Shown piece after piece: positions 50,954 to 60,700 of a DNA stretch of 64,000 nucleotides (its first letter is position 1; every line of letters starts with the position of its first letter). The notes under the pieces were generated by a model. The model searched no databases. It was not told the DNA's origin and saw nothing but the letters and a program-made list of their open reading frames with translations. Source of the DNA: Flavobacterium sp. 90 (GTDB lineage: Bacteria > Bacteroidota > Bacteroidia > Flavobacteriales > Flavobacteriaceae). The stretch lies in assembly GCF_004339525.1 (NCBI RefSeq), contig NZ_SMGE01000001.1:248001-312000 (forward strand). The letters run 5' to 3'. Both the position numbers and the translations under genes were made by a program.

Positions 50954-52630
50954 TTATGCTTTCGCGTAAGCGTCATCATGAACACTTGCTACAGCTCTTC
51001 CAGAAGGATCATTCATGTTTTTGAAAGCTTCATCCCACTCCAAAGCAATTTTTGTACTACAAGCAACACTCGCTTCCTGAGGCACACATAACGCTGCTGC
51101 ATCGCTTGGAAAATGTTCTGCAAAGATCGAACGATAGTAATACTCTTCTTTAGAAGTTGGCGTTTGTAATGGGAATTTGTATTTCGCATTTGCCAATTGT
51201 TCATCCGAAACTTCTTTGGCTACCACTTCTTTCAAAGTATCAATCCAGCTGTATCCTACTCCGTCAGAGAATTGTTCTTTTTGTCTCCATGCTACACTTT
51301 CAGGTAACATATCTTCAAATGCTTTACGAACAACCCATTTTTCCATCGGATGTTCTTTGTTGATCATTTTATCTTGTGGGTTGATTCTCATCGCCACATC
51401 CATAAATTCTTTGTCTAAGAACGGTACACGACCTTCAATTCCCCACGCAGCCAAACTTTTGTTTGCACGTAAACAATCATACATATGAAGTTTACCTAAT
51501 TTACGAACGTTTTCTTCGTGAAATTCTCTTGCGTTTGGTGCTTTATGGAAATATAAATATCCTCCAAATAACTCATCTGCACCTTCACCAGAAAGTACCA
51601 TTTTAATTCCCATTGACTTAATAACTCTCGCCATTAACCACATTGGTGTTGAAGCTCTAACAGTAGTTACATCATAAGTTTCTAAGTTGTAAATTACATC
51701 ACGAACCGCATCTAAACCTTCCTGAATAGTAAATTTAATTTCGTGGTGAATAGTTCCAATATGTTTTGCTACAATTTGAGCTGCTGCTAAATCCGGAGAA
51801 CCGTCTAATCCTACTGAAAAAGAGTGCAATTGTGGATACCAGGCATCCGTTGTATCATCTGACTCAATACGTTTTTGCGCAAATTTTTTGGCTACAGCCG
51901 AAGTAATAGAAGAATCTAAACCTCCTGAAAGTAAAACTCCGTAAGGAACATCACTCATTAATTGTCTGTGAACCGCCGCTTCAAGTGCTTCTTTAATTGC
52001 AGGAATACTAGTTTCGTTATCTTTTACAGCATCATAATCTGTCCAGTCTCTTTTGTACCATTGTACAAATTCACCGTCTTTGCTTGTCATGTAATGTCCT
52101 GGAGGAAACAATTGGATTTTTGTACAATATCCTTCAAGAGCTTTCAACTCAGAAGCTACGTAGAAAGTCCCGTGCTGATCCCAACCAATATATAATGGAA
52201 TAATTCCCATGTGATCACGAGCGATAAAATACTCATCTTTCTCTACATCATAGATTGCAAATCCAAAGATTCCGTTCATTTCATCTACAAAATGAGGTCC
52301 TTTTTCTTTGTAAAGAGCTAAAATAACTTCACAGTCACTTTCAGTCTGAAAGTTATATTTTCCAGCAAATTGTTTACGCAATTCTCTGTGGTTGTAAATT
52401 TCACCATTTGCAGCCAGAACCAATTTTTTATCTTCTGTAAATAAAGGTTGTTTTCCTGAAGCTGGATCTACAATTGCCAAACGCTCATGCGAAAGAATTG
52501 CTTTATCATTACTATAGATTCCGCTCCAGTCTGGTCCACGGTGGCGAATGATTTTAGACATTTCTAATACTTGAGGTCTTAATGTTTCGGCTTTTTGTTT
52601 TAGATCAAAGGCACATACGATTCCACACAT
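50954..52630 (-). CDS. asnB: Asparagine synthase B, glutamine-hydrolysing
   Basis: 558 residues. It makes asparagine from aspartate, ATP and glutamine. The N-terminal glutaminase has the mature nucleophile Cys2 (MCGIVCAF), Arg50 in HERLAIVD, Asn75 in NGEIYNHREL and Asp99 in ESDCEVILALY, all as in E. coli AsnB. The synthetase half has YGVLLSGGLDSSITSA, LSGEGADELFGGYLYFHKAP and GRVPFLDKEFMD. Length and C-terminus are normal. It is the upstream gene of a same-strand pair with the altered paralogue at 49029, separated by a probable terminator. Confidence 0.95.
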   Translation of the reverse strand: MCGIVCAFDLKQKAETLRPQVLEMSKIIRHRGPDWSGIYSNDKAILSHERLAIVDPASGKQPLFTEDKKLVLAANGEIYNHRELRKQFAGKYNFQTESDCEVILALYKEKGPHFVDEMNGIFGFAIYDVEKDEYFIARDHMGIIPLYIGWDQHGTFYVASELKALEGYCTKIQLFPPGHYMTSKDGEFVQWYKRDWTDYDAVKDNETSIPAIKEALEAAVHRQLMSDVPYGVLLSGGLDSSITSAVAKKFAQKRIESDDTTDAWYPQLHSFSVGLDGSPDLAAAQIVAKHIGTIHHEIKFTIQEGLDAVRDVIYNLETYDVTTVRASTPMWLMARVIKSMGIKMVLSGEGADELFGGYLYFHKAPNAREFHEENVRKLGKLHMYDCLRANKSLAAWGIEGRVPFLDKEFMDVAMRINPQDKMINKEHPMEKWVVRKAFEDMLPESVAWRQKEQFSDGVGYSWIDTLKEVVAKEVSDEQLANAKYKFPLQTPTSKEEYYYRSIFAEHFPSDAAALCVPQEASVACSTKIALEWDEAFKNMNDPSGRAVASVHDDAYAKA

Positions 52631-52998
52631 AACTATATATTTTTTTATTTAAATTTTATTTTGATAGGGCAAAGATGCATTAATGGTTATAATTGAAAAA
52701 CACAAAACGCAATTTCAGTTATAATTTAAAACCATAAATTTGTATTTACATATAAAATGTAAAATTTTAACACTAAAAAAAGCCTCAAACTTGAAAATTT
52801 CAATTTCAAGCTTAAACAAAGCACAAAACGCAAGGTTTTAAACAGATCTTTGAATTAAATTTTATGATATTTTAAAATCATTGAAAGATTAACAACGAGA
52901 AGAAAGAAAGCGGTTGAAGAATTATTATTTTGATTAATCCTATCATTTCAACGAAGGAAATATCTCATTAGAAATTCGACAAAGATTATACTCGCATT

Positions 52999-53033
52999 TA
53001 AACCCGACAGGTTTTAAAAACCTGTCGGGTTTA
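52999..53033. repeat. Perfect 17-bp palindrome ACCCGACAGG
   Basis: TAAACCCGACAGGTTTT (52999-53015) and AAAACCTGTCGGGTTTA (53017-53033). Part of a 705-base gene-free spacer (52631-53335). A related partial sequence, AACCCCACAGGTTTT, occurs near 18721. The stretch 52631-52998 before it shows no gene or clear signal. Confidence 0.75.
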
Positions 53034-53100
53034 AGATACGTAATTTCTGCGGGATTTTGAGTTCGCTGAATTTAACAAAATTGTTTGTTTAGCTTGCAAA

Positions 53101-53131
53101 CCTTTGTCAAAGTTTAAAACTTTGACAAAGG
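53101..53131. repeat. Hairpin CCTTTGTCAAAG, second copy
   Basis: CCTTTGTCAAAGTTT (53101-53115) pairs with AAACTTTGACAAAGG (53117-53131). Same core as the hairpin at 19012-19046. Confidence 0.75.
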
Positions 53132-53147
53132 TCGTAACTTACAAGTA

Positions 53148-53322
53148 TAGTCCCTACGGGAGAATTTAATTATGGGGGTTATTATTTTTTTCTACCAATA
53201 TTTAACTCCTAACGGAGTATTTTTTCGAAAGATTACATATAAACTATAGTTTAATATCTCGTAGAGATTAAATGTCGGTAAAAAAATATAAGTGTTTAAA
53301 AAAAATTGTCCCGTAGGGACTA
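53148..53322. repeat. Nested palindromic element of about 175 bp
   Basis: Outer arms TAGTCCCTACGGGA (53148-53161) and TCCCGTAGGGACTA (53309-53322) are perfect. Inner arms with TACCAATATTTAACTCCTA (within 53185-53216) and its imperfect partner (53258-53286, TAGAGATTAAATGTCGGTA) lie inside. No ORF. It ends 14 bases before the stop of the Gre-like gene, so it may also stop transcription of it. Confidence 0.75.
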
Positions 53323-53335
53323 CACAAAACACAAA

Positions 53336-53785
53336 CTACTCAACACTCTCAATAGTATAATTAGTCTTATTAATTTCAAATTTAAACCCAACTTTATTTC
53401 CCATTAAATGAGAACCCAACGGAGATTGCGGCGAAAGTGCAATAACATTTATACCGTCTACAGCAATTTTAGGAAGTGCCACACTCACGTATAAATAAAT
53501 TCCGTTTGCCTTTACCAAACTTCCTGAAATAATGTTTTCAGTTGCTTTTGAAGCATCAATTTTATCCAAAATCGCTTTTTGAGTAATCGCTTCTTTTAGT
53601 TTATTGGTAAGTTTTTCCTGCTCGATATGCATCATCGACAAAGCCGTTTCGTGCTTATCTCCAGCCGAACCTTTGGCGTCATTTTTAGAATCTTCGGTCA
53701 AAGCCGAAATCATGTCTCTAAAAACATCTATTCGGTCCTGAACCATTTGCAAGTAATGTGAATGTATTTTTTGTTTGAATTCCAT
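53336..53785 (-). CDS. GreA/GreB-like C-terminal-domain protein
   Basis: 149 residues from ATG 53785 (MEFKQKIHSHYLQMVQ). A longer frame to 53872 overlaps the upstream gene and adds a non-homologous stretch, so it is rejected. The N-terminal ~75 residues are helical (DRIDVFRDMISALTEDSKNDAKGSAGDKHETAL). The C-terminal half has GSLVKANGIYLYVSVALPKIAVDG and the ending ISPQSPLG-like ALSPQSPLGSHLMGNKVG, which resembles the FKBP-like GreA/GreB C-domain (SP.SPiG..L.Gk..G). It may bind RNA polymerase, but it lacks a normal Gre coiled-coil tip, so this is uncertain. Similar flavobacterial proteins are sometimes labelled 3-oxoacyl-ACP synthase; nothing here supports that. Confidence 0.7.
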   Translation of the reverse strand: MEFKQKIHSHYLQMVQDRIDVFRDMISALTEDSKNDAKGSAGDKHETALSMMHIEQEKLTNKLKEAITQKAILDKIDASKATENIISGSLVKANGIYLYVSVALPKIAVDGINVIALSPQSPLGSHLMGNKVGFKFEINKTNYTIESVE

Positions 53786-53849
53786 TTTTTTAAGGTAGTG
53801 AGGGACTAAGTTACAAAGGTGCAAAGGTTTTTCTTCTTTGTGTAATTTA

Positions 53850-54380
53850 TTATTCGAAAAATGCAGTCGCATAAACTACTTTTCCATTTACACCAGACAA
53901 TCCATTTTCTGTTAAAGCGATGACCATGCAATTCTCGGCAGGAACATCAAATGGCATTTCGATTCCGTATTTATTCGTTAATTCATAACCAAATCTTGGA
54001 TAATAATCCTGATGTCCCAATAATATAATCGATTTATAACCCAGTTCTTTTGCTATTTTATGACTGTATAATATCAATTTTGATCCGATTCCTTTTCCTT
54101 GAAATTCCGGCAATACTGAAACTGGTGCCAAAGCCAAAGATTCAAAAGATGTTGTATCATTTTTGATTTCGAGTTTCGTTAATAAAATATGTCCGACGAT
54201 TTCATTTCCAACTTCGGCAACAATAGATAATTCCGGAATAAAAGCATCCGATTTTCGTAATCTCTCTACCAAAAACTGCTCTTTGTGATCGCTATATTCT
54301 TCGTTTTCAAAAGCTTTTTCAATTAACTGAAAAACACTTTTGTGATCTTTTTCATTTTCTCGTCTGAGTTTAATTTCCAT
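53850..54380 (-). CDS. GNAT-family N-acetyltransferase
   Basis: 176 residues, cytoplasmic. The GNAT fold is clear: LRRENEKDHKSVFQLIEKAF at the start, VGHILLTKLEI, then LAPVSVLPEFQGKGIGSKLI (acetyl-CoA pyrophosphate loop Q/R-x-x-G-x-G/A, about 87-106) and YKSIILLGHQDYYPRFGYE, the pattern of YhbS-type acetyltransferases. The substrate is unknown. It lies 64 bases upstream of the Gre-like gene on the same strand and probably shares its transcript. Confidence 0.87.
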   Translation of the reverse strand: MEIKLRRENEKDHKSVFQLIEKAFENEEYSDHKEQFLVERLRKSDAFIPELSIVAEVGNEIVGHILLTKLEIKNDTTSFESLALAPVSVLPEFQGKGIGSKLILYSHKIAKELGYKSIILLGHQDYYPRFGYELTNKYGIEMPFDVPAENCMVIALTENGLSGVNGKVVYATAFFE

Positions 54381-54408
54381 CTTTTTTATTTTAGTATTAA
54401 ACTTGATT

Positions 54409-54555
54409 TAACCGCAAAGTACGCAAAGTTTTTTTTATTCTGGATCTTGCGTAGTAAACACAAAGTTCGCAAAGCTTTGTATTGAACTAGCTTTGCGAAC
54501 TTTGTGTTTTATATACGTAACGCAAGAAAACATTTTTTTGCGTACTTTGCGGTTA
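54409..54555. repeat. Inverted repeat enclosing a 20-bp hairpin
   Basis: Outer arms TAACCGCAAAGTACGCAAA (54409-54427) and its perfect complement (54537-54555) enclose AAACACAAAGTTCGCAAAGC (54456-54475) paired with GCTTTGCGAACTTTGTGTTT (54490-54509). It resembles the CGCAAAG element at 767-965. Confidence 0.8.
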
Positions 54556-54724
54556 AAAAACCTTAAAAATCGTATTTATATTATCCTGGATCGTGCCTAG
54601 CAAACGCAAAGTTCGCAAAGCTTTGTATTGAACTAGATTTGCGAACTTTGTGTTTTATATACGAAAGCAAGGGAAAAAATCTTTGCGCTCTTTGCTGTTA
54701 AAAACCCTTAAAAATCGAATTTAT
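54437..54724. repeat. Tandem duplication of about 146 bp that includes the end of the barrel gene
   Basis: Two consecutive units, starting at the TGGATC of 54441 and 54587, align with an offset of 145-146 bases. Both have an AAAGTTCGCAAA hairpin and end in CCTTAAAAATCGNATTTATA. In the second unit this ending is the stop codon and last codons of the gene at 54708; in the first it is a non-coding copy. Confidence 0.75.
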
Positions 54725-56459
54725 AATTTCCTCCCACTAAAACCTGAAATCCTTGAACAGGATAATTCAGCCATTTTTCGTAAGCCTGATTTCCAATATT
54801 ATTAAGTTTCAGGAAAAAAGTCAAGCGCTCATTATATTTATATCCTACGTGTGCATTGGCATCAAAATAGCTTTTTAGCGTTGTAACAACAGGATCAACT
54901 CCAGAATTCAAATTCGATTGCATATCCTTACGTTCTCCAACAAAGAAAACATTCAAACCAGCATACCATTGTTTCGTAATGTTTACATCAAGATTTGAAC
55001 TCAATTTCATCGAAGGTAAATTCCATGCTTCCAGACCGTCAAATTTGTAACTATTAAAAGTTCCGTTGATTCCAAAAGAAACATTTTGAGAAAAATCAGC
55101 TTTTAATTCTCCGTAAAAACGAAATGTTCTCACATCATCATAAACAACTCCAAAAGAGTTTCCAAAAGCATAGTTTTGATTCGAGAAATCTTCTGTATAA
55201 TCATTGCTTTTAAACAAAGCCTTATCTTTTTCGTTTAGGTAAGAACCAGTCAAATTATAGCTGACATTGTTTGCTAATTTTCCTTTTAAACCTGCAAAAA
55301 CAGTATATTGATTACTTGTTGGTCTCATGTTTAATGTTGGCGATAAAAACGGATTTTCTGTTACAAAATCAGCATAAGAGTTTTGATTTAAAGCACCATA
55401 AACTCCTGTATAGAAAATCATTAAATCGCCCACTAATTTATAAGAAGCATTTACTTTTGGATAAATATAAAACTTGTTTCCACTATTTTCAGAATCCAAA
55501 CCATAATACAATCCAGCTCCTAATTCTAAAGTCCAATCGTTTTCATGAATCACAAAACTAGGCTCAATTCCAAAATTAGTCAAACTGTATTTTAACGGTT
55601 CTGTATTATTACGAGCATAATTATTTTCAAAAGATCCGCTTACGTGATCAATAATCACATTCGTATTTATCGATTGATCCATTACATCTACTTTGAAAGT
55701 CGGCTTTACATAAAAACGATTTTCTGAAGAAGAAAAACTATCCGAAAAATGCGTGAATTTTGTTGCTATTTTACTAAAAATGCCTTCATTAAATTCGATA
55801 TTTCCGCCTAAAGCAATTGTATTATAAGAATGATTTGGGTTAATCCCTCTTATCAAATCTTCTTGTTGCGCCGGCGGCAAAGTCATACCAAAATCAGCTG
55901 GTAAACCGTACCAATTGTACAATTGATTTTGATATCCCAAATCAACATTCCAGGACATATCGCGATTGTTTACGCCATAACCAACATTTAGCGCTGTATC
56001 ATAAAACTCATCATTTAAATCTACGCCGCTAATTCCGCCCTGAGAAGAATGATGACGAAACATTCCCGCCACATAATCATTATTTCCTAAATCCTGATTT
56101 ACGAATAATTCAGCATTTAGAGTTCCATAATTTCCAACTCCCAAAGTCGCATAATTATTAAACAATTTTTCTTTTTTAGCTTTATCCACACCTTGCGCAT
56201 TCCCTTTTGAAGGCGTGAAAGTTGAAGCCACCGGAACCGACAAAATGCTATATTTAATCGTTTCCTTTGGTTGATTTCCTTGATCGTCAAGCGAAGGAGT
56301 TTCTTTCACTTTAAACGCATCTGAAATTGTTGGCGAATACGGTTTTACCACATTCACGGTTTCTGTACCAATGCTTTCATTTTTCTTCTGTGAAAACGAA
56401 AGCTGCACAACAAACAATAGCAGTAAAACAATGATTTTATTCTGGCAATTAATCTTCAT
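54708..56459 (-). CDS. TonB-receptor-like outer-membrane barrel lacking a plug
   Basis: 583 residues with a signal peptide (VVQLSFSQKK). A Pro-rich periplasmic segment (VNVVKPYSPTISDAFKVKETPS) follows, then an outer-membrane beta barrel from about residue 85 to the end, with strands such as NVGYGVNNRDMSWNVDLGYQNQLYN and LTFFLKLNNIGNQAYEKW, and a terminal aromatic (NYKFDF). The barrel end resembles TonB-dependent receptors, but there is no recognisable plug domain, so it is unlikely to be a normal TonB transporter. The large TPR protein gene at 57702, upstream on the same strand with a PhzF gene between, suggests a functional pair. Function unknown. Confidence 0.78.
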   Translation of the reverse strand: MKINCQNKIIVLLLLFVVQLSFSQKKNESIGTETVNVVKPYSPTISDAFKVKETPSLDDQGNQPKETIKYSILSVPVASTFTPSKGNAQGVDKAKKEKLFNNYATLGVGNYGTLNAELFVNQDLGNNDYVAGMFRHHSSQGGISGVDLNDEFYDTALNVGYGVNNRDMSWNVDLGYQNQLYNWYGLPADFGMTLPPAQQEDLIRGINPNHSYNTIALGGNIEFNEGIFSKIATKFTHFSDSFSSSENRFYVKPTFKVDVMDQSINTNVIIDHVSGSFENNYARNNTEPLKYSLTNFGIEPSFVIHENDWTLELGAGLYYGLDSENSGNKFYIYPKVNASYKLVGDLMIFYTGVYGALNQNSYADFVTENPFLSPTLNMRPTSNQYTVFAGLKGKLANNVSYNLTGSYLNEKDKALFKSNDYTEDFSNQNYAFGNSFGVVYDDVRTFRFYGELKADFSQNVSFGINGTFNSYKFDGLEAWNLPSMKLSSNLDVNITKQWYAGLNVFFVGERKDMQSNLNSGVDPVVTTLKSYFDANAHVGYKYNERLTFFLKLNNIGNQAYEKWLNYPVQGFQVLVGGNYKFDF

Positions 56460-56470
56460 ATATTTTCTTT

Positions 56471-56631
56471 TTTTCAGAGAATAGAATAAAGAGCAAAGAA
56501 GAAAGACTTCTCTCTTATTTCTGGATTTTCTCTATTCCTTTATTGTATTATATTTTTTAGTCTTTGCTCTAGAGCTTCTTGACTCTATTCTCTTTATTCT
56601 TTATTCTATTCTCTTTCTTCTTTCTTCCAAA
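56471..56631. repeat. AGAATAGA-type inverted repeat, right of the barrel gene
   Basis: Left arm AGAGAATAGAATAAAGAGCAAAG (split: 56476-56498) has an inverted partner near 56581-56620 (CTCTTTATTCTTTATTCTATTCTC). The left part also aligns directly with 57603-57645 on the other side of the PhzF gene. Confidence 0.6.
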
Positions 56632-57495
56632 CTAAGCTTCCCACTCCCCTTTTGCAACAAACTGAGCTTTTCCTCCTATTTTAATATCAAAGTCATTCTC
56701 TTTTAAACTTCCTTTGAAATAAATCTGAGACGGACGATTGATATAATCTCCCTGATAATTAATCAGATCAATTTCCGGTTTGTGATATTTTAAAAGAAAA
56801 GCTTGCAAACAAGTACTTGCGCTTCCTGTTGCTGCATCTTCAACCAATTGATTGTGCTCGATACACAACATTCGGCTAAATAATTTTGAACCTTCGAGAT
56901 AATAAAAATATAAACCTCTATGATCTGTTTTGCAATTCTTTTTCAGCCAATCATCCGTTTTATCTTTATCTAAAACTAAATTTTCCAGCGCTCTTTTGCT
57001 ACTTAATCCAACCATTACAAAAGCACTTCCGGTTGTTACTTCCTGAATTGGAAATTGATTTTCGAAATCGTGATTTTTTAAATTACTGAAAACGCCAAAT
57101 TCTTCCTTCGAAAAAATATCCCAGAATTTTGGTTGTGCGGCTTTAAGCCAAATCAAATCTTCTGTTTTATGAATTGCAATTGGTCCAATCGGAACATTCA
57201 ATTTTATGTTTTCAGGCGAATTCTCAAATATTTTATTTAACAAAACCCACGAAGTTCCAATTATCGGATGACCCGCAAATTGCATTTCGTGTGCCGGCGT
57301 AAAAATTTTAATCTCTGCCTTATTATTCTCTTTGTCTAGTTTTGTAATAAAGGTGCTTTCGGCAAAATTAATTTCACGAGCAATCTGCTGCATTTGTTCT
57401 TTACTCAAATTTTCCGCATCCAAAAAAACCGCCAATTGATTTCCGGCATATTTCTTATCTGCAAAAACATCTATTATATAAAAAGGTAAACTCAT
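56632..57495 (-). CDS. PhzF-family isomerase/epimerase
   Basis: 287 residues. Family motifs: IIDVFADKKYAGNQLAVFLDAE at the start, EINFAESTFI with the catalytic Glu (about 46), FTPAHEMQFAGHPIIGTSWVL, and DAATGSASTCLQAFLL in the second half. The fold is two diaminopimelate-epimerase-like lobes. Members isomerise small metabolites such as DHHA; no phenazine genes are nearby, so the substrate is unknown. The gene sits between two copies of the AGAATAGA repeat, between the TPR gene and the barrel gene, and may be a later insertion into that pair. Confidence 0.9.
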   Translation of the reverse strand: MSLPFYIIDVFADKKYAGNQLAVFLDAENLSKEQMQQIAREINFAESTFITKLDKENNKAEIKIFTPAHEMQFAGHPIIGTSWVLLNKIFENSPENIKLNVPIGPIAIHKTEDLIWLKAAQPKFWDIFSKEEFGVFSNLKNHDFENQFPIQEVTTGSAFVMVGLSSKRALENLVLDKDKTDDWLKKNCKTDHRGLYFYYLEGSKLFSRMLCIEHNQLVEDAATGSASTCLQAFLLKYHKPEIDLINYQGDYINRPSQIYFKGSLKENDFDIKIGGKAQFVAKGEWEA

Positions 57496-57701
57496 TGTTC
57501 TTTTTTTTTTTGAGAAAATAGATTATAGAATAAAGAGAATAGACTTTCAATCTTTGCTTTTCAATCTATGTTCTTTACTCTGTAATCTTTTATTCTTATT
57601 GTTTTTTCAGAAAATAGATGAAAGAACAAAGAGAAAAGACTTCTCAGCAATCTTTCTTCTTGCCTCTTTTTTCTATTTTCTATATTCTATACTCTTTGTT
57701 C
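57496..57701. repeat. AGAATAGA-type repeats between PhzF and TPR genes
   Basis: Contains several A/G-rich units (AATAGATTATAGAATAAAGAG, then CAGAAAATAGATGAAAGAAC at 57608-57627) and inverted C/T-rich units near 57640-57695 (TCTATTTTCTATATTCTATAC). The stretch 57603-57645 is a near copy of 56471-56513. Confidence 0.6.
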
Positions 57702-60700
57702 TTACTTATTAATTGAAGAATTCGTTTTTGCTTCTTCCAACTTAATTGCGTTCAACTCCGTTTTAGCTTCTTCGACTACATCCGGATAATCTGTAAAATT
57801 GTTGATTACGTTATCCAAAATATAGGTTGCCTGATAACTGTCTTTTAATCCGTAGAAGTTTTTCGCCATTAGAACCAAACTCTTCGCTCCATAATATTTA
57901 TAAGCCGAATAATTTTTAGCCAACTTTTGAACTGAAACATTCGAAGCATCAAACTTGCCTTCTTTCGTTTTAAAATAAGCGTCATAATACAACGCTTCGG
58001 CTGCTAATTCTCCTTTTGAAGTTGCTGATAATTTCGCGTAAGCAGCTTTTGCTTTAGTTTCGTCACCTGTTTGCATTGCTGCACGCGCTACGATAATTTG
58101 TGCATCCGATTTTACATTTGCATCGGCTTTTGCGTTTTGCAATACTTTATCTGCATATACAACCGAATTATCATAATCCTTTTTGTCATAATAACATTTC
58201 ATCAAATTAGCTTGTGCAAAGCTTTTATTCTGAGGAAAATCGGCTTCGTTTTCTAAACGTACCAAAACCGGAATCGATTTGTCGCAATCTTTTGCTTTTA
58301 AGAAAATTTGCGCCAAACGCGTTAAAGCTTGTTCTGTAAATTCGCTTCTTGGCTGATCGATTACATATTGATAATTTGAAGTTGATTTTGTTTCTGAACC
58401 TTCTGCAAAATACAATTGTGCCAAATAAAAATTAGCTTCAAGTGCATGAAGTCCTGACGAAAATTTAGTGATATAACCTGCAAAACCAGTAATTGCCTGT
58501 TTGCTGTTATTTTGACTGTATTGTTTAAAAGCAGCATCATAAGTGTCATTATCCAATTCAGCATCCGTAACCGAAACAAAGTCAAGCGTACGAACCCAAG
58601 TTGCATATTCATCGACTTTTCCGGAATCAACATAAATCAATCTCGCAGTAGAAACCGCTTCTAAAGCTTCTGGAGTTTTAGGAAATTCTGCCGCTACTTT
58701 CTTGAATTTAACCAAAGCCTGCTCATCACGATCTGAGTTATAATAAATCAAACCTTGTCTCAAAATTGATTTCGATGTAAACGAACCGTTTTTATATTCA
58801 GAAATTAACTGATCGTAAGTTTTAAGCGCCTGATCGTTTTTCTTTTCGGCAACATATGTATTTCCTAATTCGAATAAAGCATCATCACGATATTCCGATT
58901 TTTTATACATCTGAAGGAAATTATTCAGCTCATCGATTTTCTTGTCATTTTTAGACATAAAACCATACGAAATTGCTTTTTGAAACTGAGCATAATCCGC
59001 ATCAACACCTTTTGCTTCGATTGCTTTTGCATAAGCTTCATTTGCAGCACTATATTTTGCGCTCACAAAACGACAATCTCCCAAACGCAAATACGAATCA
59101 TTCAAACGAACTTTATCTTCTTTTGCATTATCAATTTGTGCCTGAAAAGAGTTTCCTGCCGAATCGTATTCTTTCAGTTTAAAATAAGTGTAACCAATAT
59201 TATAATTGATGTTTTTATATTCGTCAGTAGTTTTGGCTGCAGCCAAACCAGCAAACTGTTTGTAGCTCAATAAAGCATTCTGAAAATCATCTGAAAGATA
59301 TTCTGTTTCTGCTTTCCAGAAAGTCGCACGAGCTGTAAATTCAGGTGTTTTTTGTTCGCTAATAGCGTTTTTGAACATTTTTCCAGCTTCTTGATAATTT
59401 GATTCATTATACAATTCTAAACCTCTGTAAAAAAGTACTTTTTGATACGCCGCTTTATTCTCTGCCGATCTGTTTTTCTCTAATAAAACCAAAGCTTCTT
59501 TGTAGTTCTTAGTCGAAATATAAGAATCAACTAATAATTTTTCTATTTCAGATCTGCTGGAATTATTTGGATATTTTTTTAAGAAATCAAGTAAAATTCC
59601 CGGAACAGTTTGATACGCGTTTCCGATATCATAACTCACTTTAGCATAATTTAAAGCTGCATCTTCCTGAATTTGTGCATTAAAATCCATTTCCGAAGCA
59701 TTTTTAAAAGCATTCAAAGCTTCTTGTTTTTTCCCTGTATTCAAATAACTTAAACCTAAATGGTAATACGCATTTTGAGCTACGAAATCTTTTCCTTCAA
59801 TGATTTTATTAAATTGAGAAATGGCTTTTTCATACTCTTTTTGCTCATAATAAGCATAACCTAATTGGTAGAAATCAGTATTATTCCACTTTCCTTTTTT
59901 ACCTGCATATTGCTCTAAAAACGGAATCGCTTTGCCATATTGTTTTAAATTGAAATAGCTTTCTCCAATAATTTTATTCAATTCTGATTTTTCAATCGCA
60001 TTAGATTTTGCCATTGCAGTTTGTCCCAAATCGATTGCTTTCTGGAAATTTCCTAATTTGAAATTCATATCAGCCTGATAATACGAAAGCTTTTCTTTGT
60101 ATTTTTCTTCGCCCGAAACTTCATCAAAATATTTAGTCGCTTCTTTATAATCATCACCTTCATAAGCCATAAATCCTAAATAATACTTGGCCTGAGAACC
60201 AAATTCAGGAGAATTTACCACTTTATTAAAATACGTTGTAGCTTCTTTTTTCTTTTTGGCATTGAAATAACTATATCCTTTTTGGAAATTAAATTTATCC
60301 GAATCAGATTTACTCATATAACTTTCATCCACTTTGTCAAACCATTGCAATGCTTTTGGATAATTGCCTTGTTCAAAGAAAAACTGAGCAACTTCTACAT
60401 AAGCCTGATTCTGTTTTGTACTTGTTGGATAATCTTCTACAAATTTTTCCATCAGCGCATCCGCATTCGCTTTATTGGTTCTAATGGCGCAATTTGCGAT
60501 ATAATAAGCACAATCTGACTGAACTTCTTCGGTCGTTGCGTTGTTTTTTACATATTCAAAAATAAGTTGAGCCGACGCATATTGTTTGTCATTGTATAAA
60601 GCCAGCGCTTTGTCAAAAGTCTTTAAATCGTAAGTATATATAGCTGATTTTTGTGCCGAAACTATGGTCGAAATAAGGATTATATGGAGTAAAAAGAACC

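Noticed and set aside
49029-52630. Sequencing error as the cause of the missing Cys in the second asnB
   Set aside because: Three separate glutaminase positions changed, while the frame and the synthetase domain remain intact, so a single error cannot explain it.
53786-53872. Longer start for the Gre-like gene
   Set aside because: It overlaps the GNAT gene and reads through the short spacer; ATG 53785 gives a normal protein.
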